The position numbers and the translations under genes were made by a program. A stretch of 64,000 nucleotides of DNA from SMWD01 sp964629475 (GTDB lineage Bacteria > Pseudomonadota > Gammaproteobacteria > Steroidobacterales > GCA-2729495), in the NCBI GenBank assembly GCA_964629475.1, contig CAZVQW010000002.1, positions 1 to 64,000 of the forward strand, read 5' to 3'. Positions 1 through 7,409 of the stretch are shown one piece after another (within the stretch, counting starts at the first letter, position 1; the number at the start of each line of letters is the position of its first letter). The notes beneath the pieces were generated by a model that had not been told where the DNA came from, searched no databases, and saw nothing but the letters and a program-made list of their open reading frames with translations.

Positions 1-112
1 GTTGACCCCTCTGAAACGCCGCTGCCATAAACTGGTACCAGCTTATAGGGCTCTGTGTCGCGACTGAATGTTTCACCCCAAGGGCACTTCCTTCGGGCGC
101 AGAGGGGTCAAC
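1..112 (+). repeat. Palindromic intergenic repeat, copy 1
   Basis: Bases 1-12 (GTTGACCCCTCT) are the exact inverse complement of bases 101-112. Inside is a 62-nt core (13-74) that begins GAAACGCCGCT and ends CTGAATGTTTC. The core has the same length and the same end sequences as those at 211-272 (opposite strand) and 13336-13397. Its middle is more diverged than in the other two copies. The window starts exactly at the repeat, so more of the element may lie upstream. Confidence 0.7.
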
Positions 113-183
113 GAAGAAAAAAACCGGGACACGCCCGTGGTACGCACACCAAGCATCCGCCATCGTTCCACTACCGTGTCGAA

Positions 184-299
184 GGCCTTTTGGGCCGGGT
201 ATATCCCTCGGAAACATTCAGGCGCGACACATGGTCCTTTGACTCAGAAAGATACAAGGATAGCGGCGTTTCCGAGGGATATACCCGGCACAAAAGGCC
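184..299 (-). repeat. Palindromic intergenic repeat, copy 2
   Basis: Two 32-nt arms (184-215 and 268-299) are inverse complements with one mismatch. They can form a long hairpin reading GGCCTTTTGGGCCGGGTATA and onward to GGAAAC. The 62-nt core (211-272, read on the minus strand) matches the copy at 13336-13397 closely, including GGACCATGTGTCGCGCCTGA. The arms differ in sequence between copies while the core is kept. Confidence 0.8.
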
Positions 300-497
300 G
301 GTCGGGGAAACAGCATGAATTACGGCAAGATACCGCTCCAGACCCTCTCATCCTTTACCGGGCCTATGGCAAGTAGTGTGTCAGACCCCTGCACGTAACG
401 TACGATTCATGGCAGAATATGGGCCGTTGCACCCAAATATGCAGGGGATGCCGGCTCAGCGCAAAATCCGCGTTCCCGGCCACAAGCCGTTATCGCA

Positions 498-3164
498 GTG
501 GGAGGCGATATTGACTTGAATCACATGTCGACTTTGACCGGCCTCCAGAAGGCATTGAAGAGCAGCCGCAAGAGCGGCTCGGTCGATGTCATATTCACGA
601 AACTGGCCATCGATCTGCAGACGCTCAGCGAAGAGACAGCTGAGGCTACGATCCTCGCGCATCTCGAGACACTGTGTGAATCCATCGAATGCGACGCCGT
701 CTGTATCGGCTTGTTCGATCAGGATGTCTCGACCCTGGAACGCGTGTTCTCGGTTCGCTCGACATTTTCTGCGTGCAATCCTGAAGTTCTGCAGGGCATG
801 TCACTCGACGATCTGCCATGGCTTGGCAGTTGCCTGGAACACTTGCGCCTATTCAGCATTGCGGATACGTCTGCACCGGATCCGGACCAGGAAAACGACG
901 CGGAGATCTTCGCGAATCTGCATATCGGTGCAATGTTGCTCGTCGGTTTCGATGTGCGTGGGCGAAGAGCCGGTTTTATGGCGTTTTTCTATGGGCAGCC
1001 GCAGACTGAATGGAGTGTCGAACATCAGTTACTGATCAAGTTACTCAGCACCAGTTTTGCCTCGGGTCTGGCGCAGTTACGTACGGCCGCGAGTCTTGCC
1101 AATGTCGAGGAGCGCGATGCGCTGCTGGTCTGCACGGCCAACGATGGCACCTGGGATTTCGATGCGATCAACAACGTCATGCATTATTCGCCGCGCTGGC
1201 GGGCGATCATGGGGTACACGGAAGAAGATATCGAACGCGATGCGCCCGATTGGCAAAAACTAGTGCATATGGACGATCTCGCGCGGGTGCAAATAAAATT
1301 ACGCGAACATCTGGCCGGCAAGAGCGAATTGTTTGAGAGCGTGCACCGCATGCGGCGTCGTGACGGTCAATGGCGCTGGGTGCAGTGCCATGCAAAGGGT
1401 TTACTCGATGATAAGGGACGGTTGCGCCGACTGGTCGGCGTCGAAACCGACATCACCGAACAGAAGGTATACGAGGAGGCGCTGTTTCGGGAAAAAGAGA
1501 GTGCCCAGATCACGTTGCAGTCGATCGGTGACGGTGTCGTGACGACGGATGCGGAATCTAATATCGAGTATATGAACCCTGTAGCGGAAGAACTTACCGG
1601 CTGGTCGGTTGACGATGCAACCGGTCGTCCGATCGATGAGATATTTCGCGGCTTCCACGAGGAGACCTGCGAACCGCTGGAAAATCCTTTGGCCGTGGCC
1701 ATTCGTCGCAACCGGGCAATCAAGTCGGTGCGCCCGACGCTGCTGATTCGCAGGGATGGCAACGAGCTTTATATCGAGAGCACGGCGTCGCCTATTCGTA
1801 ATGACCGTGGCGATGTGTCGGGCGGGGCCCTGGTATTCCACGATGTCAGCGAGGCACGGGAACTGAATCGACGTCTTAGTTATCACGCGAGTCACGATAT
1901 CCTGACCGGGCTGGTTAACCGGCGTGAGTTTGAAAACTGTCTCGAACGGGCACTGAAGAGCGCGAAAGCCCGTGAGACCTCCTACGCATTGTGTTACCTC
2001 GATCTAGATCAGTTCAAGATTATTAATGACAGCTGTGGTCACAACGCCGGCGATGCGTTGTTGAGTCAACTCGGTGCATTGTTGAAATCCAAGATTCGCT
2101 GGCGGGATACCCTGGCGCGTCTCGGTGGTGATGAGTTCGGCCTGCTGCTGGAAAGTTGCTCGCTGGAGGAAGCGATGCGCACCGCCGATACATTGCGCGA
2201 GGCAATACGTGAGCATAAGTTCATGTGGGATGAGCGTATTTTCAGTCTCGGCGTCAGCATCGGCGTCGTACCGATCACGGCCTCGAATCAGGATGTAGCC
2301 GCATTGCTGACCGCGGCAGACAGTGCGGCACAGGCGGCGAAAGAGGCCGGTCGCAATCGGGTCTACAGTTATCAGGAACACGACATCGACCTGATGCGCC
2401 GGCGCCGGGAAATGCAATGGGCGGCACGCATTAATAATGCGCTCGAGGATTCACGGTTCGAGTTATTCCGGCAGACAATTCAGCCGTTGCAGCAACAGGA
2501 GACCGGCGCGCATTATGAGTTGCTGCTGCGGATGCGCGATGAGAATGGCGCGCTCGTGTCGCCCGACCTGTTTATCGCTGCGGCCGAACGTTACGGCATT
2601 ACGCCCAATATTGATCGCTGGGTTGTCGAGCACGCGCTGCGTTGGCTCGTATCCGAGGCGGATGAACGGGACCGTCTGACGATGTGTTCGATCAACCTGT
2701 CCGGCCAGAGTTTGACCGACGACGGGTTCCTGCCGTTTGTGATCCAGCAGTTTCAGCACAGCGGTATCGATGCGGAGAAAATCTGTTTCGAAATCACCGA
2801 GACTGCGGCAATCGGAAGTTATGCGCAGGCGAGCCGGTTTATCAATGCCCTTAAGGAACTCGGGTGTAAATTTGCGCTCGATGATTTTGGCACCGGCCTG
2901 TCATCGTTCGGTTATCTGAAGCACTTCCCGGTGGACTATCTGAAGATCGACGGTAGTTTCGTCAAAGAAATACTGCATGATCCGATCGATCGCGAAATGG
3001 TCCGGTCGATTAACGAGATCGGGCACCTGACCGGCAAGCAAACGATTGCGGAGTTTGCCGAGAATTCGGAAATCATCACGATGCTGAAGGGCATGGGCAT
3101 TGACTATGCCCAGGGCTACGGCGTATCCGAGCCACAGCGGATACAGATGGTCGTTAACGCCTGA
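498..3164 (+). CDS. GAF-PAS-PAS-GGDEF-EAL sensory protein
   Basis: This is an 888-residue cytoplasmic c-di-GMP signalling protein. In order it has a GAF-like sensor (about 15-195), two PAS domains (about 205-330 and 335-455), GGDEF (about 460-625) and EAL (about 640-885). The GGDEF motif is intact at residues 543-547. In the EAL domain the signature reads ELL (E674), and the other expected elements are present: NLSGQSL, FEITET, DDFGTG (D795, D796), LKIDGSFV and AQGYG. By motifs it could therefore both make and break c-di-GMP; which activity dominates cannot be told. No membrane segment is visible. The GTG at 498 is the longest start; the TTG at 516 lies 10 nt after GGAGG (501-505) and the ATG at 525 is also in frame. 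It stands alone, with the opposite-strand nadC downstream. Confidence 0.9.
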   Translation: MGGDIDLNHMSTLTGLQKALKSSRKSGSVDVIFTKLAIDLQTLSEETAEATILAHLETLCESIECDAVCIGLFDQDVSTLERVFSVRSTFSACNPEVLQGMSLDDLPWLGSCLEHLRLFSIADTSAPDPDQENDAEIFANLHIGAMLLVGFDVRGRRAGFMAFFYGQPQTEWSVEHQLLIKLLSTSFASGLAQLRTAASLANVEERDALLVCTANDGTWDFDAINNVMHYSPRWRAIMGYTEEDIERDAPDWQKLVHMDDLARVQIKLREHLAGKSELFESVHRMRRRDGQWRWVQCHAKGLLDDKGRLRRLVGVETDITEQKVYEEALFREKESAQITLQSIGDGVVTTDAESNIEYMNPVAEELTGWSVDDATGRPIDEIFRGFHEETCEPLENPLAVAIRRNRAIKSVRPTLLIRRDGNELYIESTASPIRNDRGDVSGGALVFHDVSEARELNRRLSYHASHDILTGLVNRREFENCLERALKSAKARETSYALCYLDLDQFKIINDSCGHNAGDALLSQLGALLKSKIRWRDTLARLGGDEFGLLLESCSLEEAMRTADTLREAIREHKFMWDERIFSLGVSIGVVPITASNQDVAALLTAADSAAQAAKEAGRNRVYSYQEHDIDLMRRRREMQWAARINNALEDSRFELFRQTIQPLQQQETGAHYELLLRMRDENGALVSPDLFIAAAERYGITPNIDRWVVEHALRWLVSEADERDRLTMCSINLSGQSLTDDGFLPFVIQQFQHSGIDAEKICFEITETAAIGSYAQASRFINALKELGCKFALDDFGTGLSSFGYLKHFPVDYLKIDGSFVKEILHDPIDREMVRSINEIGHLTGKQTIAEFAENSEIITMLKGMGIDYAQGYGVSEPQRIQMVVNA

Positions 3165-3202
3165 ATCTTTTCGCCAGCTACGACTGTACGGCTGGCACGC
3201 TC

Positions 3203-4069
3203 TTACTCATCCTGCAAGTTGAATTGCATCGACAAGTCGATTGCCTTGACGTCCTTGGTTAGCGCACCGATCGAAATGTAGTCAATGCCAGTCTTGGCAA
3301 TGGCACGTATGTTGTCGAGTGTGATGCCGCCTGAAGCTTCCAGTGTGATATCAGGCGCAATATCGTCACGTAGCTGTACGGCCGCGGCAAGTCCGTCGAT
3401 TGAGAAATTATCGAGCAGCACCCGGTGAGCCCCGGCTTCGAGTGCCTCACGTGTTTCATCGAGTGTTTCGACCTCGATTTCAACCAACACGTTTTCAGTG
3501 ATGCCTAATGCGGTTTCGAGTGTTTTGCGTATGCCGCCGCCCGATGCGATGTGGTTTTCCTTGATCAATATGGCATCGTGCAGTCCCATGCGATGATTTT
3601 GCGCACCGCCGATCTGCACGGCATATTTTTGCGCGAGACGCTGGCCCGGAAGTGTTTTTCTTGTATCCAGAATTGTTGCCCGGGTGCCGGATATTGCATC
3701 GACATATGAGTGGGTGGTCGTTGCGTTTGCCGACAGGAGTTGCAGAAAATTCAGCGCCGTGCGTTCACCAGTCAGGACACTGCGTGCCGACCCGTTTATT
3801 GTGCAGATAAGTTGATCTGCATCGGCACGACTGCCTTCATCGACAGACCAGTTGATCGTGATCGATTCGTCGAGTTGCCGAAAGACTTCGTCGAACCAAG
3901 GTCGACCGCACAGGGTGCAGGATTCGCGTGCAAAGACTCTGGCTTGTGCCCGTTGGTCTGCGGGAACCAGTGGCGCCGTCAGATCTCCCGGACCGACATC
4001 CTCGGCGAGTGCGACGTTGACCGAGCTGGCGATATAGTCCGCGAATCCATCCTGATTTTGTGGAGTCAT
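3203..4069 (-). CDS. nadC: Quinolinate phosphoribosyltransferase (nicotinate-nucleotide pyrophosphorylase)
   Basis: NadC converts quinolinate and PRPP to nicotinate mononucleotide, CO2 and pyrophosphate in de novo NAD synthesis. The 288-residue protein carries typical family sequences: ALAEDVGPGDLTAPLVP near the N-terminus, TRKTLPGQR, NHRMGLHDAILIKENH, EIEVET and, at the C-terminus, LEASGGITLDNI with ISIGALTKDV. The frame is open upstream to 4129. I prefer the ATG at 4069 because the added N-terminal 20 residues are low-complexity and the shorter protein matches the usual family length. No nadA or nadB is nearby, so the gene appears to be transcribed alone. A REP-like hairpin lies upstream. 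Confidence 0.94.
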   Translation of the reverse strand: MTPQNQDGFADYIASSVNVALAEDVGPGDLTAPLVPADQRAQARVFARESCTLCGRPWFDEVFRQLDESITINWSVDEGSRADADQLICTINGSARSVLTGERTALNFLQLLSANATTTHSYVDAISGTRATILDTRKTLPGQRLAQKYAVQIGGAQNHRMGLHDAILIKENHIASGGGIRKTLETALGITENVLVEIEVETLDETREALEAGAHRVLLDNFSIDGLAAAVQLRDDIAPDITLEASGGITLDNIRAIAKTGIDYISIGALTKDVKAIDLSMQFNLQDE

Positions 4070-4155
4070 TTCGATCTGCCGTTGTTGGAGGGGTAATGAT
4101 AACGGCTGGAGGAATTGCTGTCCTATCAATATCAGCGGTTCACCTGTATGGGCGA

Positions 4156-4241
4156 CTGTGGGAGCGGCTTTAGCCGCGATTCGGCTGCGGTGGTTTGCTG
4201 TTCGCGGCTAAAGCCGCTCCCACAAAAACCGCTCCCACAGC
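4156..4241. repeat. REP-like inverted repeat, copy 1
   Basis: CTGTGGGAGCGGCTTTAGCC is followed about 40 nt later by its inverse complement (CGGCTAAAGCCGCTCCCACA), and then by a further partial unit CCGCTCCCACAG. Each arm also contains an internal short palindrome (GCGGCTTTAGCCGC). The same element recurs at 28808, 43924 and, diverged, at 44328. It lies between nadC and the terminator of the next gene. No RAYT transposase gene is in the window. Confidence 0.85.
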
Positions 4242-4267
4242 AAGGCCCAAACCGCAGTTAATAATGC

Positions 4268-4300
4268 GCAAAAGAAAAAGGCCGGCATCAAGCCGGCCCT
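4268..4300 (-). terminator. Rho-independent terminator of the PuuD-domain gene
   Basis: On the minus strand a perfect 7-bp GC stem (GGCCGGC/GCCGGCC, 4280-4298) with a 5-nt loop is followed by TTTTTCTTT. It begins 23 bases past the stop codon of the gene at 4324-4932. This is a textbook intrinsic terminator. Confidence 0.88.
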
Positions 4301-4323
4301 TTCAAATTGGTAATACAGCGCTC

Positions 4324-4932
4324 CTACATGAAATACCCGTGATGGGCGCCGATCATGCTCATCAGCATCGGAATCGACAGCAGGGTATTGGTCCGGGAAG
4401 CCAGAAATGCAATTCGCTTGGCCCTGGCAATTTCATCGGCGCCGGCCTCGACGATACCGAGCACTTTCTTCTGATTGGGCCAGATCAGGATCCAGACGTT
4501 GAACAGCATGATCGTTCCGGCCCAGGCGCCGAAACCGATGGTCAGTTGATAAATCGCATCGCCCTTGCCTGGAATCATTCCCATCGTGAAAGCGCCGATC
4601 AGGTTGCTTTTGATCATCAGATAGAATGCGCCCGACAGCCACGTCAAAAGAGCGGCCCAGCGGAACCACAACAGGGCGCGCGGCGCGATGTATTTCGAGA
4701 TGCCGGCGCCGCCCGGGCCGCCTTCATCGCCTAAAGCCTCGGCAAGGCCGGGAACCTGGACGAAGTTGAAGTAATACAGCAGTCCGATCCACGTCACACC
4801 GGCGGCTACGTGTGTCCATATCGTTATGGAATCGATCGGTGCCGGCCCGGCCAGCGATGTAAGTGCAGCGATCAGGACCGACAGCACTAAACCGGAAATT
4901 AGTGTTCCCGAGATAGAATTCAATGGGTTCAT
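4324..4932 (-). CDS. PuuD-like (urate hydroxylase N-terminal domain) membrane protein
   Basis: The 202-residue protein is hydrophobic, with about four to five membrane segments. It contains the sequences WTHVAAGVTWIGLLYYFNFV and WFRWAALLTWLSGAFY, characteristic of the family defined by the membrane part of PuuD (urate_ox_N). Full PuuD carries a C-terminal cytochrome c domain, which is absent here. No other purine-catabolism gene is nearby, so a role in urate oxidation is doubtful. Short members of this family are common in proteobacteria and their function is not settled. The conserved histidines in the helices suggest haem binding, but this is inference. A good terminator follows, and the gene is separated from rnt by 91 bases. 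Confidence 0.7.
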   Translation of the reverse strand: MNPLNSISGTLISGLVLSVLIAALTSLAGPAPIDSITIWTHVAAGVTWIGLLYYFNFVQVPGLAEALGDEGGPGGAGISKYIAPRALLWFRWAALLTWLSGAFYLMIKSNLIGAFTMGMIPGKGDAIYQLTIGFGAWAGTIMLFNVWILIWPNQKKVLGIVEAGADEIARAKRIAFLASRTNTLLSIPMLMSMIGAHHGYFM

Positions 4933-5022
4933 GGCGCGTTGGCTCCCCTGTAAGTGGTTTCAATAGCGCTCGCTAAGAGTCGCGTTGTGCAGTTTCGAAG
5001 GATAAGTGAGGTCTTGGGATAA

Positions 5023-5041
5023 TTCAACGAGAATCATTATC
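5023..5041. promoter_or_regulatory. Possible Fur box at the 3' end of rnt
   Basis: Compared with the 19-bp Fur consensus GATAATGATAATCATTATC, this stretch matches 14 positions, including an unbroken run AATCATTATC. It lies about 90-110 bases upstream of the PuuD-domain gene start, where a promoter for that gene could be. It also encodes the Asn-Asp repeats at the RNase T C-terminus, so the match may be accidental. Confidence 0.25.
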
Positions 5042-5674
5042 ATTTGTAGTCTGTCGACCGTTTTCATAGATCGGCCGGAAACGATTGACGATAGTGCAAA
5101 ACAGGTCGGCGGTGAGTTCGGCATCGTATGCCGCCGAATGTGCGGCATCGGGATCCCAGGTCAGGCCGGCGGCCCTGACCGCACGCGCCAGTACAGTTTG
5201 GCCCAGGGCCACGCCGCTCATCGTCGCCGTATCAAAAACGCTGAATGGATGAAACGGGTTGCGTTTGATGCCGGTGCGTTTGACGGCCTCGTTCAGGAAG
5301 TTCAGATCGAAGTGAGCATTGTGCCCGACCAGAATGGCGCGCGTACATTCGCTCTCACGCAATGCGGCGCGTACGTCGCGGAATACTCTCTGCAACGCAT
5401 CGCGTTCGGGTATCGCCGGACGCAGCGGATGGTGCGGGTCGATGCGATTGACCTCGAGTGATGCGACTTCCATGTTTGCATTCTCGAATGGCAGAACATG
5501 GAAGCGGGTTGTTTCGCCACGCCTGAGTTCGCCACTCGCGTTGAAATCCAGCATGACGGCCGCGATCTCGAGCAGTGCGTCGGTGATCGGATTAAAGCCG
5601 CCGGTTTCGACATCGACGACCACGGGGAGGAAGCCACGAAAACGCGTGGCGATCATGTGCGGTTCGATCATCAT
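5024..5674 (-). CDS. rnt: Ribonuclease T
   Basis: RNase T is a DEDDh 3'-5' exoribonuclease that trims the 3' ends of tRNA, 5S and 23S rRNA. The 216-residue protein shows all the family motifs: VVDVETGGF (first Asp and Glu), GHNAHFDLNFL (second Asp) and HSAAYDAELTADLF (His and last Asp). The length matches E. coli Rnt. The ATG overlaps the stop of the upstream M17 peptidase gene (ATGA at 5671-5674), so the two are probably translationally coupled. The last codons coincide with a Fur-box-like sequence, noted separately. Confidence 0.93.
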   Translation of the reverse strand: MMIEPHMIATRFRGFLPVVVDVETGGFNPITDALLEIAAVMLDFNASGELRRGETTRFHVLPFENANMEVASLEVNRIDPHHPLRPAIPERDALQRVFRDVRAALRESECTRAILVGHNAHFDLNFLNEAVKRTGIKRNPFHPFSVFDTATMSGVALGQTVLARAVRAAGLTWDPDAAHSAAYDAELTADLFCTIVNRFRPIYENGRQTTNDNDSR

Positions 5675-7254
5675 GGCCTGGTGACCGGTATGGCATCGCC
5701 AAGAATTTGCATCATCGTGTCGGCCTGTTCATAGAGTAAATTTAATGTATAGCGAACGCCAAAGCCGGTGAAGCCGGACGGCACCTGTCCGAGTCCATCC
5801 TTGCGAGTGACGGCACTGAGATCGATATGCACCCAAGGCGACTCTTTCGGTATGAAGCGTTGCAGGAAACGGGCTGCAAGAATCTGGTCGGCTTCGTTGC
5901 CTGTTGAGCACTGCAGGACATCGGCAACATTCGATTTCAGGTCATCGTCGTAGTCGGCATCCATCGGGAACGGCCAGACCCGCTCGCCGGATTGTAAGCC
6001 GGCATCGGTTAACAAGCTGTTGAGCGCCGTACGGTTCGAAAAGACACCGCTGTAGCGGTCGGTCAGCGAATGAAAACAGGCACCGGTCAGCGTTGCATAA
6101 TCGATGATCAACTCGGTGCCCTTGCTGCCTGCCAATGCGAGTGTATCGGCCAGGACCATGCGTCCTTCGGCATCCGTATGAATGACCTCGATCGTCGTGC
6201 CGTTCATGGCCGTGACGACGTCACGCGATTTATAGGCTTGCGGACCGATGCGGTTTTCGGTGATCGCCAGCCAGCAATCGACGGGGTACGGGAAACCGAG
6301 TTCGGTCAGCGACTTGAGGGTCGCAACCGCAACCGCGCTGCCGCCCATGTCCTCGTGCATGTCGAGCATCGATTTGAACGACTTCAGATTGTTGCCGCCG
6401 GTATCGAAGATGATGGCCTTGCCGACGAGTGCTAGTCGCGGTGCCTTGTTTGCTTTTCCGGTTTTTCCTTTATTGGGGTTTTCTGTTCCGGGACGATATT
6501 GCAGGTGCAGGATACCGGCATCGTTGTCCGCGTTGCCCTGTGCAACAGCCAGAAAAGCGCCGGCGCCGAGCTTCCTGAGCCGATTCAGATCGTAGAATTG
6601 TACTTTCCAGCCGTAATCATCAGCCAGTTCGCCGAGTGCGGTGCAATAAGCGCCGGCTGTCAGCTTGTTTGCGGGCAGGGCGGTCAGCCACCGGGCGAGA
6701 TTGATCGCATCGGCCTCGGCCATCGTTCTCGTCAGGTCGATGCGTTTGTCCAGACCGAGCAGGCGTATTTTTTTGAGCGCCTGGTGCCGGGTTGGTTTGC
6801 TGTGAAAATCGGGCATGCGGAATGCGTGTGCCGAAACTGCCAGGATAATGGCTCGCAGCACCTCTTCGGTCTGCTGCGGCTCGAGGCCGAGCGCCAGCAC
6901 GCCGAGTTGACGCGGGTGCTCGGCGAGAGCGGCGGCAGCGGCTTTCGCCGCCCATCGCAGCATGCCATAGGGCTCGGCGTTCATCCCGTCGGCATTCTTG
7001 CCCGGCAGTTTATGCAACCATACGCCCGTGGCGCGTTGATTCGGCAAGCGTGAAAATATTCGTTCGCCGGTCCTGCAGCGCAGGTTGATTGTGCGCAGTG
7101 CATCGGCACCGGGAACCTGGCGCCACAACAACGCCGGAATCTTGTCCGGAGTAATAACGATTAGTCCGTCCAGTTTGTCGAGTGCGGCGGTCGTGACGTG
7201 CCCAACCATCTGAATGACGGGGAATTTCTTGTTATTTGGTAATAGATCGGACAT
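5671..7254 (-). CDS. M17-family leucyl aminopeptidase-like protein (divergent)
   Basis: The 527-residue protein belongs to the M17 metallo-aminopeptidases. The C-terminal catalytic half keeps the metal-binding and catalytic elements: GKAIIFDTGG followed by a lysine, MLDMHEDMGG, and HTDAEGRMVLADTL (family consensus NTDAEGRL). It differs from the standard enzyme in many positions, for instance DTGGNNLKS instead of DSGGISLKP. A canonical PepA is encoded separately at 58233-59717. It probably acts as a dizinc or Mn-dependent peptidase of different specificity. It is the first gene of a pair with rnt, and its start is 155 bases from the divergent aceE. Confidence 0.85.
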   Translation of the reverse strand: MSDLLPNNKKFPVIQMVGHVTTAALDKLDGLIVITPDKIPALLWRQVPGADALRTINLRCRTGERIFSRLPNQRATGVWLHKLPGKNADGMNAEPYGMLRWAAKAAAAALAEHPRQLGVLALGLEPQQTEEVLRAIILAVSAHAFRMPDFHSKPTRHQALKKIRLLGLDKRIDLTRTMAEADAINLARWLTALPANKLTAGAYCTALGELADDYGWKVQFYDLNRLRKLGAGAFLAVAQGNADNDAGILHLQYRPGTENPNKGKTGKANKAPRLALVGKAIIFDTGGNNLKSFKSMLDMHEDMGGSAVAVATLKSLTELGFPYPVDCWLAITENRIGPQAYKSRDVVTAMNGTTIEVIHTDAEGRMVLADTLALAGSKGTELIIDYATLTGACFHSLTDRYSGVFSNRTALNSLLTDAGLQSGERVWPFPMDADYDDDLKSNVADVLQCSTGNEADQILAARFLQRFIPKESPWVHIDLSAVTRKDGLGQVPSGFTGFGVRYTLNLLYEQADTMMQILGDAIPVTRP

Positions 7255-7409
7255 TGCCGCTTCGCTTGACCATAAAGAGTTAAACCCCGATCATACCGGG
7301 GCTTTTCAGACCGGACCGCACGAGTGCAGCCCGACTCTGACAAAGATTATAAAATAACTGACAGTCCGTACACGCAACTTGCCCGTTAATTGGCTTATGC
7401 AGAGGTTCA

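Larger units (their letters stand above)
1..497. other. Intergenic region with two copies of a palindromic repeat
   Basis: No convincing gene lies here. The short open frames run through repeated DNA and have no recognisable domain or ribosome binding site. The stretch holds two copies of a repeat family that recurs at 13297-13434, one in each orientation. The rest (about 305-497) shows no clear structure. The promoter of the GAF/PAS/GGDEF/EAL gene that follows is presumably in 380-490, but I see no confident -35/-10 pair. Confidence 0.6.

Noticed and set aside
55..376. Two overlapping frames of 87 and 102 codons on the plus strand
   Set aside because: They read through the palindromic repeat. 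The same peptide pieces (PSETFRRDTWSF) appear on the other strand at the 13.3 kb copy, which is what a repeated DNA element gives, not a conserved protein.
7285..7306. Hairpin CCCCG-ATCATAC-CGGGG followed by CTTTT upstream of aceE
   Set aside because: Only a 5-bp stem, with no plus-strand gene upstream to terminate. A leader attenuator for aceE is possible but the sequence alone does not support it.
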